Of a stretch of DNA of 64,000 bases, positions 40,591 to 51,169 are shown one piece after another. A program made the translations under genes and the position numbers. The DNA comes from Acanthosepion esculentum. Its lineage: Eukaryota; Mollusca; Cephalopoda; Sepiida; Sepiidae. The DNA is taken from NCBI GenBank assembly GCA_964036315.1, contig OZ038487.1, forward strand, positions 53,077,282 through 53,141,281. The letters run 5' to 3'. How positions within the stretch are numbered: the stretch's first letter is position 1; each line of letters starts with the position of its first letter. The notes under the pieces were generated by a model. It made no database searches, was not told where the DNA came from, and saw only the letters and a list, made by a program, of their open reading frames with translations.

Positions 40591-40837
40591 TCAAATCCTA
40601 CTTGAAAGAAACAAGATTTCAAGACATTTGAGGAAATCCAAGAGAATGTGATGAAGCAGCAGCTCATTATCCAAAAGAAGGAAGTTCCAGAAATGCTTCC
40701 ATGAATGGAAATGATGTGTAATAAAATGTGTGGCTTCAGAAGAAGATTACTTCGAAGGAGTTTAAATGCCAAATTGATATGTATTGTAGTTTTTTTTATA
40801 GCAGCAGTTCCGATACTTTTTAATCAGACCTCATATA
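40591..40837 (+). pseudogene. Second mariner type, transposase C-terminus and 3' end
   Basis: Reads R-K-F-Q-K-C-F-H-E-W-K, a stop, then K-C-V-A-S-E-E-D-Y-F-E-G and a 3' terminus ATACTTTTTAATCAGACCTC. C-V-A-S-E-G-x-Y-F-E-G is the usual end of many mariner transposases. Joined directly to the other mariner's 5' part, making a chimera. Confidence 0.65.
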
Positions 40838-41427
40838 TACATATCTGTGTGTGTTCATGTCTATGAAATCATTTTATTCTTGTACATATATTTATGCACG
40901 CAACCATGAAATAAATAGATGCATGAAATTGTCTACTAACGCGTATAAACACATATAGCCATGAACAAGTTTTATAGAAGATAATGGAAAAGTTATATCT
41001 ATTATAGATTTTAATTAATTTTTCTCATTGATAGATTAATTTCCACCTGATGGTTCTAATGGAATATAGGAACTGTCCACAGTTCATGTGAGTTCTTGTT
41101 AAGCTTTCAAGCTTTTGAATAGCTTCAGTCAGTATCAAGAATGAAAAAATTTCATCAGGCTTTAGATTTTTAGGATAATTTTGAATTTTCATTTTTGAAT
41201 GTTTATATGTCACATGAATTCAAAATTATTTTTTTACTTTTAAAACTTTGTGGAATTGCATAAATGTGATTTTGTGTGGATTCTGAGAATTTGGATTAAT
41301 TTATTGCAGTTTCATAATGATTATTATACATCATTCATTTAAGATTTTGTTCTTCCAAATGTCATTCTGTTATTCTCTATTCCCAAGGAGCTATCTTATT
41401 GTAAATTATGATTTCACTAACATGTGT
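40838..41427. other. A/T-rich DNA; left half of a host duplication
   Basis: 41340-41425 (AATGTCATTCTGTTATTCTC, AGCTATCTTATTGTAAATTA) matches 43918-43985. The LINE B copy begins just after it. Confidence 0.6.
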
Positions 41428-43680
41428 AATTTTTTTTTTGCAGTAAAGTTCACCCTGTACAAGGCCTAAGCCCATTTGAGGCAAAGGGTTATATTAGGGA
41501 GTAGTTTATATGGATAGGCGGGGAAGATAACAGTTGACTCTAGACTTGAATAAGCTAAGATTCTTGGGAGTCTGTTCAATAGGGCAGTGGTTCACAGGAA
41601 GAAACTGTTTGAGTGGAACTTACTTCTTGGTGATGGAATATGGAGGGAATGAGGGTGGTTTGTTATGATGTAAATGGCATGGCAGGTTCTGGCCGTGAAG
41701 GTCATACCTGGTGGAACCAGGAGATGCAGTTAATCTGAGCACTTTCCATAGTAGTAGTAATAGAGCTGTGAGAGACTCACCACATCCCACCTGTGAGAGG
41801 GAGGTTTGCAGGTAGAAAATAATTCTGCTCCAACAAGGACTTGGAGACAATCAAAACTGGAAAGTGCAGTCTAATCAGCTTGTGCCCAAATATGGCAGCA
41901 GTACTACATTTTAATCCTGATCTGGTTCTTATAAAGGTAGAGGATAGCATGACAAGTCAGGTACTTATTGAAGCCAATCATTTTAGCTGAATCTTGAGAG
42001 ATGGATTGTATATAGCAATTCTACTTGAGGTTGGGTGGGAATTTAAGGCCCAATATTCTCTCAAGGCACAGTGCCTCCTCAAGGGGACATACATGACTAG
42101 TGGTAGTTCAGGGTCTGATCAGTGTTGATGGAATGTAACCAGTTTGGTTTTAAAGACATTTAATGTAACCAGCCATTCTTTCCTCACTGGGAAATTTGTG
42201 TTAGATCAGAAGAGACGTCAGCCGCCAGTCTCTGATCATCAAAACTTTTAGAAGTGAGCCCATATATTGTTGTATCATTGGCATAGACATTTACAAATGA
42301 TTGGAACATATTCTTAGATAGATCATTTATGTAAATCAGAAAGAGGGTTGGTCCAAGAAGTGACCTCTGAGGGACACTTATGTTGACTGCCAGAGCTTTG
42401 CAGTACTTGCTGTTAATAACTACCTTCAGGGATCTATCTGTTAGGAAGGATTTTATAATAGAGAAAACCTTTCCAGTGATTCTATATTTGGAGAGCTTGT
42501 GTAGCAAACCTTGTTGAAGGCCTTTGAGATATCTAATACTCTGGTTCTTGCAGTATGTGTGTTGACAAAGGACTCACCAATTCTGTGTGTAGTGGTAGTT
42601 AGGATATCAGCAGTGGATCAGGCTGATTGAAACCCATACTGCTTGTTGCACAAAAGATTGTTCCTATCCAGGTGACCTTCATGTTGATTAAGGCCTCAAG
42701 AACTTATTGATGATACTAAGGAGACCAATGGGTCTATACTGGGGGAGAGGATTGGTTTCCACCTTTCACATGCTTGGGAAAGATTTATCCTTCAATCAGC
42801 GGTTAAATATCTTTGCTAGAATCGGTGATAATTCTGGGCTGATAATCTTAAGGATGACCACCAGAATTTTGTTTGGGCCTGTGGCTTTTTTGAGATCAAG
42901 GCTTTTGATAAGTCTTGAGACTTCTCTTGCTGAGATGAGCCTATTACAGAGATTGTGCTCAGTGAGATATGGAAAGTTGAGGAGGGGATGGCCTTTGTCT
43001 TCTAATGTTGAGTTTGAGGTGAAGATTGAGGTAAAAGGATTTGCCTGGTCTGTTGAGGAGGATAAGACCTCAAGGCCATTCATAATAATGGGTACAGCTG
43101 CTTTGCCTCTGTTCATAATTTCGTTGGTAATCTACCAGAATTCATGAGATCCAATTTGTTTATTTTCAACCTTGGCCTGGACAGATCGTGCATAGCTGCA
43201 ATTTGCATTTTCCAGGACTCTGTTACAGTTATGTTTGGCAGTGTTGAAAGAAATAAGTGCTAGCCTACACTGCTCCTTACAATAGATTTTGAAGTAGTGG
43301 TTCTGGAGAGCTACGGCTGTAGCACATTCAGGGATGAACCAGGGCTGGCTTTGGTTTTTGTTGGAATTTATTTTTAGGATATAAAACACTCCATTCCAGA
43401 AAGGATTCATTTGGAGATTAGAGCAGCAGTTGTCAAAGCAGTATGTTTGAAGAAGTTTGGCAAAGGTAGGCTGTCCCAGTTTCTCACCGCATAGCGAAAA
43501 TCCGTTCTATGGAATGGTAAATCAGGGGATAACATAGGTCTGGAGTCAATATGAACACAGACTAGGGTATTATCTGATGTGCCAATTGAGGCTAAAACTT
43601 CTGTTGAACATTTGCCAGGCAAGATGTTAGAAAAAGTTTGAGGGGGTTCACCTGCTGTCCCATCAAATCAAGGAATCGGG
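41428..43680 (-). pseudogene. LINE B, largest copy (about 2.2 kb), reverse transcriptase
   Basis: Colinear minus-strand frames: endonuclease-RT linker (43622-43132, with S-Q-P-W-F-I-P-E-C-A), RT N-part (43116-42796, S-L-D-L-K-K-A-T-G-P-N-K-I and I-S-P-E-L-S-P-I-L-A-K-I-F-N-R), RT palm (42507-42184, V-P-Q-R-S-L-L-G-P-T-L-F-L-I-Y-I-N-D-L and V-Y-A-N-D-T-T-I-Y-G), C-terminus (41850-41620). The RT box is Y-A-N-D instead of Y-A-D-D, so a catalytic aspartate is lost, and the Gly of the PQGS motif is Arg. At least three frame breaks. Belongs to the CR1/Jockey-type non-LTR group. The endonuclease proper is missing (5' truncation). Confidence 0.88.
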
Positions 43681-44149
43681 TATTCATATAGGACTTTAAT
43701 TGGGATTATGACAAGTAAGTCTTTGAGAAAGAGTTGTGGTTGTATATCCTGTATAAGATGTTTTTCTTTATTATTATTTTTAGAATTTAAAAAATTCCCA
43801 TAACTGAATTTGTAAACAATATTTGTCTGAGAATTTAAATAAATTTTAGAATGTCTATGCCAAATTCATAAGGAATATTATAGATCATTGCTTGTAATCT
43901 GTCTTTGAAATTTTGTTCTGCCAAGTGTCATTCTGTTATTCACAATGAGCTATCTTATTGTAATTTAAGATTTCAGTATCATGTGCAATCATATATGACT
44001 TTAATTGAGATTATGACAAGTGAGTCTCAGAGAAAGAGTTGTGGTTGTATATCTTGTATAAGATGTTTTCTTTAATATTTTCAGAATTAAAAAATCCAAT
44101 AAGACAAGTGAATTTGTAAACAATATTGGTCTTGTATTGAGGATTTAGA
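43681..44149. repeat. Host direct duplication flanking LINE B
   Basis: 43685-43800 (GGACTTTAATTGGGATTATG, AAAGAGTTGTGGTTGTATAT) recurs at 43996-44110. With 41340-41425 and 43918-43985 this forms an X-Y-X-Y arrangement with LINE B between the first X and Y. Confidence 0.75.
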
Positions 44150-44462
44150 CTGCTTGGCCACAGAGAGTGTTACATCCCAGCAAAGTACAATTAACCTTTT
44201 GAAGAATGCACATCCTCTTCTTCAGATCTTCTCAAAAGCTCATAGCTACTTATATTGTATGTGAAACATAAGCATGTCTGATAAGACTGTTGTTTCTCCT
44301 ATGATGAGGTTCAACCCAGCTGAAGAGCACATTTTCTTTATTAGATCTCTTGAATGTTCAGGCCAGTAGACATAATTTAGACTATTTAAGAAAAAAAACA
44401 GGTCATGTTCTCAAACATGGGTATTCAAAAAATAACATCTGGAGTAGTAAGAAAAAATTAAG
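44150..44462. mobile_element. Probable mariner-type scrap
   Basis: GCACATTTTCTTTATTAGAT and CTTGAATGTTCAGGCCAGTA resemble the start of each 258-bp unit at 35560. No frame survives. Confidence 0.4.
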
Positions 44463-44463
44463 T

Positions 44464-45053
44464 ACTGTATTTCCCATATGCTAAGACATCATTTTTTTCC
44501 TGAAAAATGCCCTAAAAAATCACTCTTCATCTTAACACTGCTAGTTCAAGTTGTAGAGAAGAGTTTGCCAAATCTCACAAAACCCAGTCACAAGATACAA
44601 GTAATCACAAACCCCAGAGATATAATATAAAGCTACAATTATCATTCATTTGTAATAAATACCATATATCCAATTAGTATCATACCATATAAATTATTTT
44701 TTTCAAGTATTGATGATAACCAGTAGACAACTTCCTACCAGTACTGTAATTCGTTCATCTAGGCATGCTGTAGAGAATCTTCACAAACCCTAACCCCAGT
44801 CGCATAATACAGGCTGACAGTTTGTTTCAAATATACACCAAGAATACCAGACTTATTACCGCACTTTGTGTACTACTGAAACAAACCAGTTAGCTCAATA
44901 GGCCTACAGTTAATTATAAATATACCGTCAACTACCAATACTATATGTAGATGCTAGTAAGGTAAGCTGTTAAGTTGTCAAATATTTTTTCAAAAAAATA
45001 CCTATAGGGTGTGTCTTACCACTTGCAGCTTCTTAGCATATAAGAAATACTGC
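44464..45053. mobile_element. Non-autonomous DNA element with 23-bp terminal inverted repeats
   Basis: Left end ACTGTATTTCCCATATGCTA-AGA (44464-44486), right end the inverse, TCTTAGCATATAAGAAATAC-TGC (45031-45053); about 20 of 23 positions match. Subterminal GGTGTGTCTTACC-like motifs recur. About 590 bp, no ORF. Superfamily not assigned. Next to (TA)n on the right. Confidence 0.6.
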
Positions 45054-45057
45054 ATTA

Positions 45058-45076
45058 TATATATATATATATATAT
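45058..45076. repeat. (TA)n microsatellite
   Basis: About 9 TA units between the inverted-repeat element and a Penelope copy. Confidence 0.9.
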
Positions 45077-45868
45077 AATACCAAATCAACTACTCAGAGT
45101 CTCATGCAATGGCAATCATCAGAAACAGTATAAAGAAATATACAACTCCAGTTAACAAAAACAAGAAAATTAAATGAATTATCTACTATAAAAAATTTAA
45201 AACTACAAACCTCATTGTCAACAACAATAACTCACCTGCAAGATCCAAATTACAGAGAACCAATATTATTTACAAATCCACATGTTCCTTAAGGAACTGC
45301 ATTCCTTATCAAACCAAATTCATAAATAATTATATAGGATATACTACAACATGCCTAACAAGAAGACTCACATTACATCTCCCTGATCTTAGCCCAATTA
45401 GGTCTCATTTAAATACACATGGACACCTACCAAATTCCATCTGCAACATAGTCATTGATAATACAAATATAATAGCCTCAACCACATGTAAAAGAGGTTG
45501 GAAGTAATGGAAGTATTTGTAATAAAAAAGAAAAAGCAAACACTCAGTACCATAAACTATGAACATGGCCACAATGTGCTGACCATGTTTGAAAAATTAA
45601 ACATTAATAACTCTAGATATATACATAAAAATTCATACATTCAGTTAAAAGTAAAAATAAAATCATCCTTGATAATGGCTAAAAATATAGCCAAAGTGCT
45701 TGGATAGACAGAACAGTCAGACAATTTCTACATAATTTCTGTCCAGAAAAGAAGAAAATTATTAGAACATGAGAAAGATTAAATAAAAGAACTTAACTGC
45801 TTAGGTTACCCTGTCAGTCATGTTAATGAAACTTATATAAAAGAGGGATTGCTGCCCAAATGCACAAT
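45077..45868 (+). pseudogene. Penelope-like element, GIY-YIG endonuclease end and 3' segment
   Basis: Broken plus-strand frame: T-N-I-I-Y-K-S-T-C (about 45261), N-N-Y-I-G-Y-T-T-T-C-L-T-R-R-L-T-L-H-L (45329-45385), S-H-L-N-T-H-G, then N-T-N-I-I-A-S-T-T-C. Spacing of I-Y-K, Y-I-G-Y-T and R-R-L-x-x-H-L fits the GIY-YIG nuclease that Penelope-like elements fuse to their reverse transcriptase. The 3' segment has CCTTGATAATGGCTA...TAGCCAAAGTGCTTGG (45666-45704) and ends ...CTGCCCAAATGCACAATTTA before (TA)n. Frameshifts after 45490 make it inactive. Confidence 0.78.
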
Positions 45869-45892
45869 TTATATATATATATATATATATAG
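45869..45892. repeat. (TA)n microsatellite at Penelope 3' end
   Basis: About 11 TA units. Confidence 0.93.
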
Positions 45893-46400
45893 AATGTAAC
45901 AGATAAGGAAAATTTATGAATGTTTATTAAGTTTTTCTAATTTCTTTTTGGGTGTGCTAAGGGAGTGTAGAAACTGCCCATAATGATTTGTGTCCCAAGC
46001 ACACTGTCAGCCAGTTCATTAGCCATTTTCAAGTGGGTTGTTGTTAATATATTTCCAATGTTTGTGCTCTAAGTAGTATAGTGCAGAAGTAAAAATAATC
46101 TTTAAGCTATATGAGAAAAAATGCGACTGTGATTTCGTGTTGGTGTGTCTTTCAAAAGACGACAAAACATGTTACTACTATCATCAAATAGGGTAAGGTT
46201 GAGGCTTGGCTTGAATTGTTTGTATATAAAGAGCCTCCATTATTTTAAGAATTTTTCAGAAATTAGATTTCTTTAGAAAGATAGTGTTATCAACAAGTAT
46301 TTTTCTAATGGGAAATAGTTGTTTAAAATAGTATATGTTAAAAATAGAGAACTTTTTAATGTTTTCATGTTAGAAAAATCAAACTTGTAGAGCAATTTAA
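45893..46400. other. A/T-rich DNA, nothing recognised
   Basis: No family match or usable frame. Confidence 0.4.
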
Positions 46401-46484
46401 TATCCTAAAGTAATGAAACGCTGAATGGAATACACATAGCTGGCCATATCAGAGGGTATGGTCAACTATGTGTATTATTTTAGG

Positions 46485-46487
<3 letters not shown>
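46401..46487. repeat. Imperfect hairpin (MITE-like)
   Basis: Inner arms AATACACATAGCTGGCCATA (46429-46448) and TATGGTCAACTATGTGTATT (46457-46476) pair with two mismatches around TCAGAGGG. Outer TATCCTAAA (46401) pairs with TTTAGGATA (46479). Confidence 0.7.

Positions 46488-46552
<65 letters not shown>
46488..46552. repeat. (CA)n-(TA)n microsatellite
   Basis: About 22 CA then 10 TA units. Confidence 0.95.
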
Positions 46553-46599
46553 TCTATTTTTTATCAATTCATCTCTAGTAAGGCAATAATGTCACTAAG

Positions 46600-47045
46600 A
46601 CACAAGGGTTTACTGGGAATTATAAAGAATGTGAAGAGAAAGGACAATAAAAGGACAAGATTCAGGAAAACAGAAGATGGCAGTTGGGGTTGCATTTAAA
46701 TTTTGAAGATTGTAGGTGACAAGGAAGCGAGAAACCAGAAGAGAGTTCCAGACGAGAAAAGTGAGAATTGAATATATTAGAACAGAACATACGGTTACAT
46801 CTAGCTATTTCAACAATAAAACAATGGGACCAAATTATCAATCTAAGAGTACACTTACAGGAACCAAGGAGCAAAGCTCCTCAGAACAATTCTCATGAAA
46901 ATGTCTAGAGAAAAGAGAGAGGGAATCCATGTAATGGTGGTCAGGAAGTGACTGAGGCTGAAATGCCAGGTCAGGATCACTTACATTGCAGACTCTTATT
47001 TGGATTTTGTCAAGAAACTTGATACATATCATAAGAGCACCAGAT
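46600..47045 (-). pseudogene. LINE B fragment, C-terminal domain
   Basis: Minus strand: L-D-K-I-Q-I-R-V-C-N-V, D-P-D-L-A-F-Q-P-Q-S-L-P, S-L-F-S-R-H-F-H-E-N-C-S-E-E-L-C-S-L-V-P, then H-C-F-I-V-E-I-A-R-C-N. Two frames cover it with a shift near 46870. Confidence 0.82.
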
Positions 47046-47130
47046 ATTTTAAGAAAGTGCTCAATAAACGATTCTAAAAATTGAATGTGTAGAGCAGATA
47101 ATAATATAGTGAAAAGATAGAAAAATTCAC

Positions 47131-47175
47131 CGTTAACATGACCCGGGTTTCAATCTTACGGTCTCATCAGGTGGT
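47131..47175 (-). ncRNA. Hammerhead-like ribozyme motif
   Basis: Minus strand: CTGATGA (47170-47164), stem II GACC-GTAA-GATT (47163-47152; one C/A mismatch and one G/U pair), GAAA (47151-47148), stem III A-CC/GG-T with a CG centre and a GTC site ending at 47140. All core bases are intact. Helix I is weak: first pair C/A mismatched, then A-T and C-G. It is probably a lightly decayed true hammerhead in a repeat whose limits I cannot define. Confidence 0.6.
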
Positions 47176-47350
47176 TTTTGGTAAATAATTATATATATTT
47201 TAGGAAATGGATTAAATCCAATATATTGTTATTTTTAATTTATTTTGTTTAAATGTTATTTTTTATGGATACTCATATTCAAGTAGAAGCTCTGTTTTTT
47301 TTAATTAAACAGTATTTTTCATCCAGCTACATCTACCATCCTGAATATTT

Positions 47351-47411
47351 GAGAAATCCTGTCAGAAAAATATGCGTCTACTGGAGGATGCATATTTTCC
47401 TGAAGGATTTC
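47351..47411. repeat. Imperfect hairpin
   Basis: GAAATCCTGTCAGAAAAATA-TGCGTC pairs with GATGCATATTTTCCTGAAGG-ATTTC around TACTGGAG (47377-47384), with a few mismatches and one bulge. Confidence 0.6.
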
Positions 47412-47463
47412 ATGAGAAAAATTAGATAAGTTTATTATTAACTTAATATTTCTGGACCATTTC

Positions 47464-47466
<3 letters not shown>

Positions 47467-47502
<36 letters not shown>

Positions 47503-47517
47503 ATATATATATATATA
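47467..47517. repeat. (TA)n microsatellite
   Basis: About 25 TA units with one C. Confidence 0.95.
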
Positions 47518-47738
47518 CCCACAAAGAGAAAAATATTGTATTACACATCATGGAACATATATGTAACAACTAAGAAACACCCAGCATTACTACATTTACA
47601 TGAACAATATAAAACCTGAGTAGGACTAAAAACATACATCAGAACTGCCCATGTTTGAGGATGGATCAAGTAATGACATTACTCAAAATTGAGTTGCATA
47701 TGTTTGTTTGTGTACATGCCTATGAATATGATTGCGTA

Positions 47739-47742
<4 letters not shown>

Positions 47743-47813
<71 letters not shown>
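47743..47813. repeat. (TA)n microsatellite, longest pure tract
   Basis: About 35 TA units. Confidence 0.95.
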
Positions 47814-47816
<3 letters not shown>

Positions 47817-48270
47817 CAAACATATATATCTTAAAGAATAAATGTATATGTTTGGATAATGATTCAAAATGCTTGAAGTAAGTTCAGAAGTGAGAGGAAA
47901 TTGGTGAATTATTGAACAAAGTGTTTTTGTTCAACTTAATCCACTAGAGATTTGAATATCTATGACTTCATTACAGGGTGAAATTAATCCTTGGCATTTG
48001 AATAATGTTTACAATTACTTCAGTTTCTGAATCTAAAATTAATCGCTAAAGACACAAACCTTTTGTTAATGCAGAATTTACTTTTCATTTATTTATCCAT
48101 CATCCAGCTCATATGCAAAATTAATTTGATAAAGGAGTAATGAATAAAAGCAGAATTCTTTTTCATTTTTCTATACTCTGACTCATAATTCTCTGAAATT
48201 CCTTTGTTAACAGTTATTTAGTAAGCTTCAGAAATTTGAAACTGCATAGGAACTGTGAAATATGCCATCC
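47814..48270. other. A/T-rich DNA, nothing recognised
   Basis: No repeat family or frame seen. Confidence 0.4.
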
Positions 48271-48900
48271 AGAAACTAAGCAAAGTATTAAGAAACAGGC
48301 AAATTTTGTTGTTTGTGTGCTTAGCTGTTATGTTATATAAGCCCTCTTATCGAAGTGGACTTATATTGCATAACAGTTGTTTCGAGTAAATGCTGGAGAG
48401 ATGAAGATTCAGCTTGAGATGATATAGATGTGGTCCTACATAAGGATGCTGAGAATACTATGGATGGAGCATGTGAGCAACAAGGAAATTTTAAGGAAAG
48501 CGCAAACAAAAGTGCCTTGGAAAGAAACAATTGAAATTTCTGGGACACATAATGAGAAAAGAAGGCTTGGAGAATCTTTTACTCACAAGACATACTGATG
48601 GCAAAAAAGGCAGAGGGAAGCTATGGGTAACATATATTATGAGCTTGTGTAAATAGATATGTAGTGGATAAGATTGTACCTATTTGCATATGTTAAGTGG
48701 AAGGGTTATAAAGTGTATAGTAAACTAAGTTACAGGCGAGAAGTTGACGACCGATTACATGTCACAATACAACAGAGGGGGAGTGGGATGGATAGCAAGG
48801 GACCAAATATTGCTTAGTGCTATAATGAATAGGAATTCATGGAGAGCCATGATCCCTCATGTCCTGTAAGGACACATCATATCAAAGAAATTTAATTTCA
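48271..48900 (+). pseudogene. LINE A fragment, RT C-terminus and 3' end, interrupted
   Basis: Q-S-I-K-K-Q-A-like start, M-W-S-Y-I-R-M-L-R-I-L-W-M-E-H-V-S-N-K-E (48427-48490), then G-K-K-G-R-G-K-L-W-V-T-Y-I-M-S-L-C-K. About 110 bp of foreign sequence (about 48663-48772) breaks the frame between L-C-K and the final M-I-P-H-V-L stretch (48845-48870). Confidence 0.78.
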
Positions 48901-49154
48901 GCATAAAGCTACAGTCATAGTGGCATCCCATCAGAAATCATTAATATTGACTTGCAAGAGTCTGGGATCAGTATCATACAATGGCAAGACAAGTTCCATT
49001 TTGGTTTTAATACATTTTTACTTTTGTTCTTAGCTTTGGTATTTATTTATATTGTAATTTTTCTGAAGATTTCTTTTATTTCTCTAAGGTAATGCTTCCT
49101 GTACATTTGTGACATGCTATTAAAAATAAAATCTTTTGTGACATAACTTATGTT
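48901..49154. other. A/T-rich DNA, nothing recognised
   Basis: No feature seen. Confidence 0.4.
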
Positions 49155-49915
49155 TTTTTTTCTCCTTCTATGTACCATGTCCTTTCAGGATGTAAGTGAT
49201 CATGGCTCTCCACAATTTCCTGTCCTTTGCAACATTTAGTAACTTTTGACTTTCTGCATACTCTCCTAATCCTTGTTCTGCCAGCTTTTTTGACAACCTC
49301 ATTAGGTAGGTTATGAACGGCTTTCCTCTATCCCTCTTGGCTTTAAGATATTTTCCAAATCATCTTTCCTCGTCATGTTCTCTAAATTTTCAACTCTCTT
49401 TTTCTGATGTTAAGTATAAGTGCCCTTTTTATTTCTATTTTCTATAAGGCTTTGTCATTGCTCACATGTTTAGGCCATGGTATTTTCAGCATTTTTCTGT
49501 AAAACCACATTTCTGTTGCTTCAAGTTTCTTCTTCATCTATGAGGAGATGTCCAGAATTCACTGCTATATAGGCAGACTGATATTACACAATAGTTAAGT
49601 ACTCTTTTCTTTGTTTCAAAATGAGATTTTCCTGTTTCTTAATACTTTGCTTAGCATTTAGAAAGCAATTTGTCGGTGTCACATTTTCCATCCTTTGTTA
49701 AAAATGTTCCAAGATATTCAAATTTTTCTACTTACTTTATTTTGGTATCTCCAATTTCTAGTTTGTATATTGGGTTCTTCTTTTTGCTGATAACCATAAA
49801 TTCTGTGTTCTTAGAATGTTTAGTTCTTTCTTCTCATTTTCCTTTATTACCATCTGTTGGTATTCTTGTAATTTCCATTCTGTGTCTGCTATCAACAGTG
49901 TCATCAAAATTCTGT
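49155..49915 (-). pseudogene. LINE A fragment, RT thumb and C-terminus
   Basis: Minus-strand remnant of about 760 bp running from the 3' end at 49155 to the region just downstream of the YADD box (DDTVDSRHRME-like, about 49890). Conserved blocks: CTTCATCTATGAGGAGATG, CAGTACTCTTTTCTTTG-like, GATATTCAAATTTTTCTACT. Multiple frameshifts. Confidence 0.82.
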
Positions 49916-50194
49916 CAATAATTAGAGAAAAAATGGAAAACTCTTTTCTAAAGTTCCTCCTATTTTGTCTTGCATTTGCTCATGTAAAATATGTTACCAA
50001 ATATAAGGGTGTATCAAGTGTTTACATTTTTGTTAGACATATTTCTCTTATTTTAATTATTGTAATGATTCTGTAGGAAATCTATATAAATTAAGATTAA
50101 GAAAAAGGAACAAATGATGCAGAATCAAATTATAGTAAACACAATATTAGAACATATTCTCAACTAGGCATTGATTTCTACTTAGTAGCAAATC

Positions 50195-50770
50195 TGACAA
50201 ACCTGACAAAATAAACCTGGTAACTGCTCTTGAAAAGGACCTGCAGTCAGTGGTTAACTGGGGCAAAAAATGGCTTGTAATTTTGAATGTCTCCCAAAAA
50301 ATAGTGCTTTCATTTAATTACCACAGAGAAATTTGGTTCTACAGAAAGCTGCTGAGAATGCCATGGACCGAACATGTGAGCAACAACAAAGTCTTAGAGA
50401 AAATAGAAACAAAAAGGACAATTTTCTGCCTGCTATCAGCATGCCTGATGCTAATTTCTTGAAGAACAACACCCTACATCTCTTTGACCTGACAATTTCC
50501 ACTGACATGGAGTGGAGCGACCATACCAAATCAATTGCTATGTCTACTGCAAGGAAAGTTGCTTCATTGTTGTGCAAGAAAACATTTCCTGTCAGAATTC
50601 ATTTTGCATATTTATAAATCTACCAATCCTCCATGCATTGAATACTATTGCCATATCTGATCTGTTGCTCCAGATGTACACCAGTTACCCCATTTTTGGC
50701 CAAATATTATTTGCTTTTTTCCCATTTTCTAAATTCTTTAGTGGTTTTATAACCCAGTTTTAAGACAATT
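50195..50770 (+). pseudogene. LINE B fragment interrupted by a LINE A scrap
   Basis: Reads L-V-T-A-L-E-K-D-L-Q-S-V-V-N-W-G-K-K-W-L, V-L-S-F-N-Y-H-R-E up to 50330. After the insert it continues L-P-A-I-S-M-P-D-A-N, F-D-L-T-I-S-T-D-M-E-W-S-D-H, I-E-Y-Y-C-H-I-W-S-V-A-P. Order and frame match the RT region after the palm in this family. Confidence 0.82.
50331..50428 (+). mobile_element. 98-bp internal LINE A scrap inside LINE B
   Basis: Encodes W-F-Y-R-K-L-L-R-M-P-W-T-E-H-V-S-N-N-K-V and on to E-T-K-R-T. Both LINE ends are missing. AATTT lies at each junction (about 50329 and 50430). Confidence 0.75.
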
Positions 50771-51169
50771 TCTCAAAATAACCAGATTCTTGCGTCTGTC
50801 ATCTGAAACACAAAGTAAAAGTGTATAATATTGATAATGATGTCTTTCCAGAAAATACTTCATTTATTTGCACTGGTATGTACCATCAGTAATGTGATAA
50901 GTCATTGGTCATTAGAGGTATGGGGCCTTGCAACATTGTACCCTTTCTCTAAGGTTACCCAGTCAATAGTGATCAAATATTGATTTGTGTACCAGTGATT
51001 AGTCACAAAAATATCACATCATGTGATGCAAATAATTGTGTTTCATTGCAACACACCACATCTAAATCTGGCAGCATTATTTTAATGCAAATTTTAAACC
51101 TCTTGGTAATCCTTATTCTCCAATCACAGTAGACATCCTGTTTCACAGCTTGTCTTATGTATAACAATA
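50771..51169. other. A/T-rich DNA, nothing recognised
   Basis: No family match seen. Confidence 0.4.

Noticed and set aside
48663..48772. A fourth solo LTR inside LINE A
   Set aside because: Ends could be read as TGTAG...ACAACA, but no matching 5-bp duplication flanks it and the host sequence is not restored cleanly.
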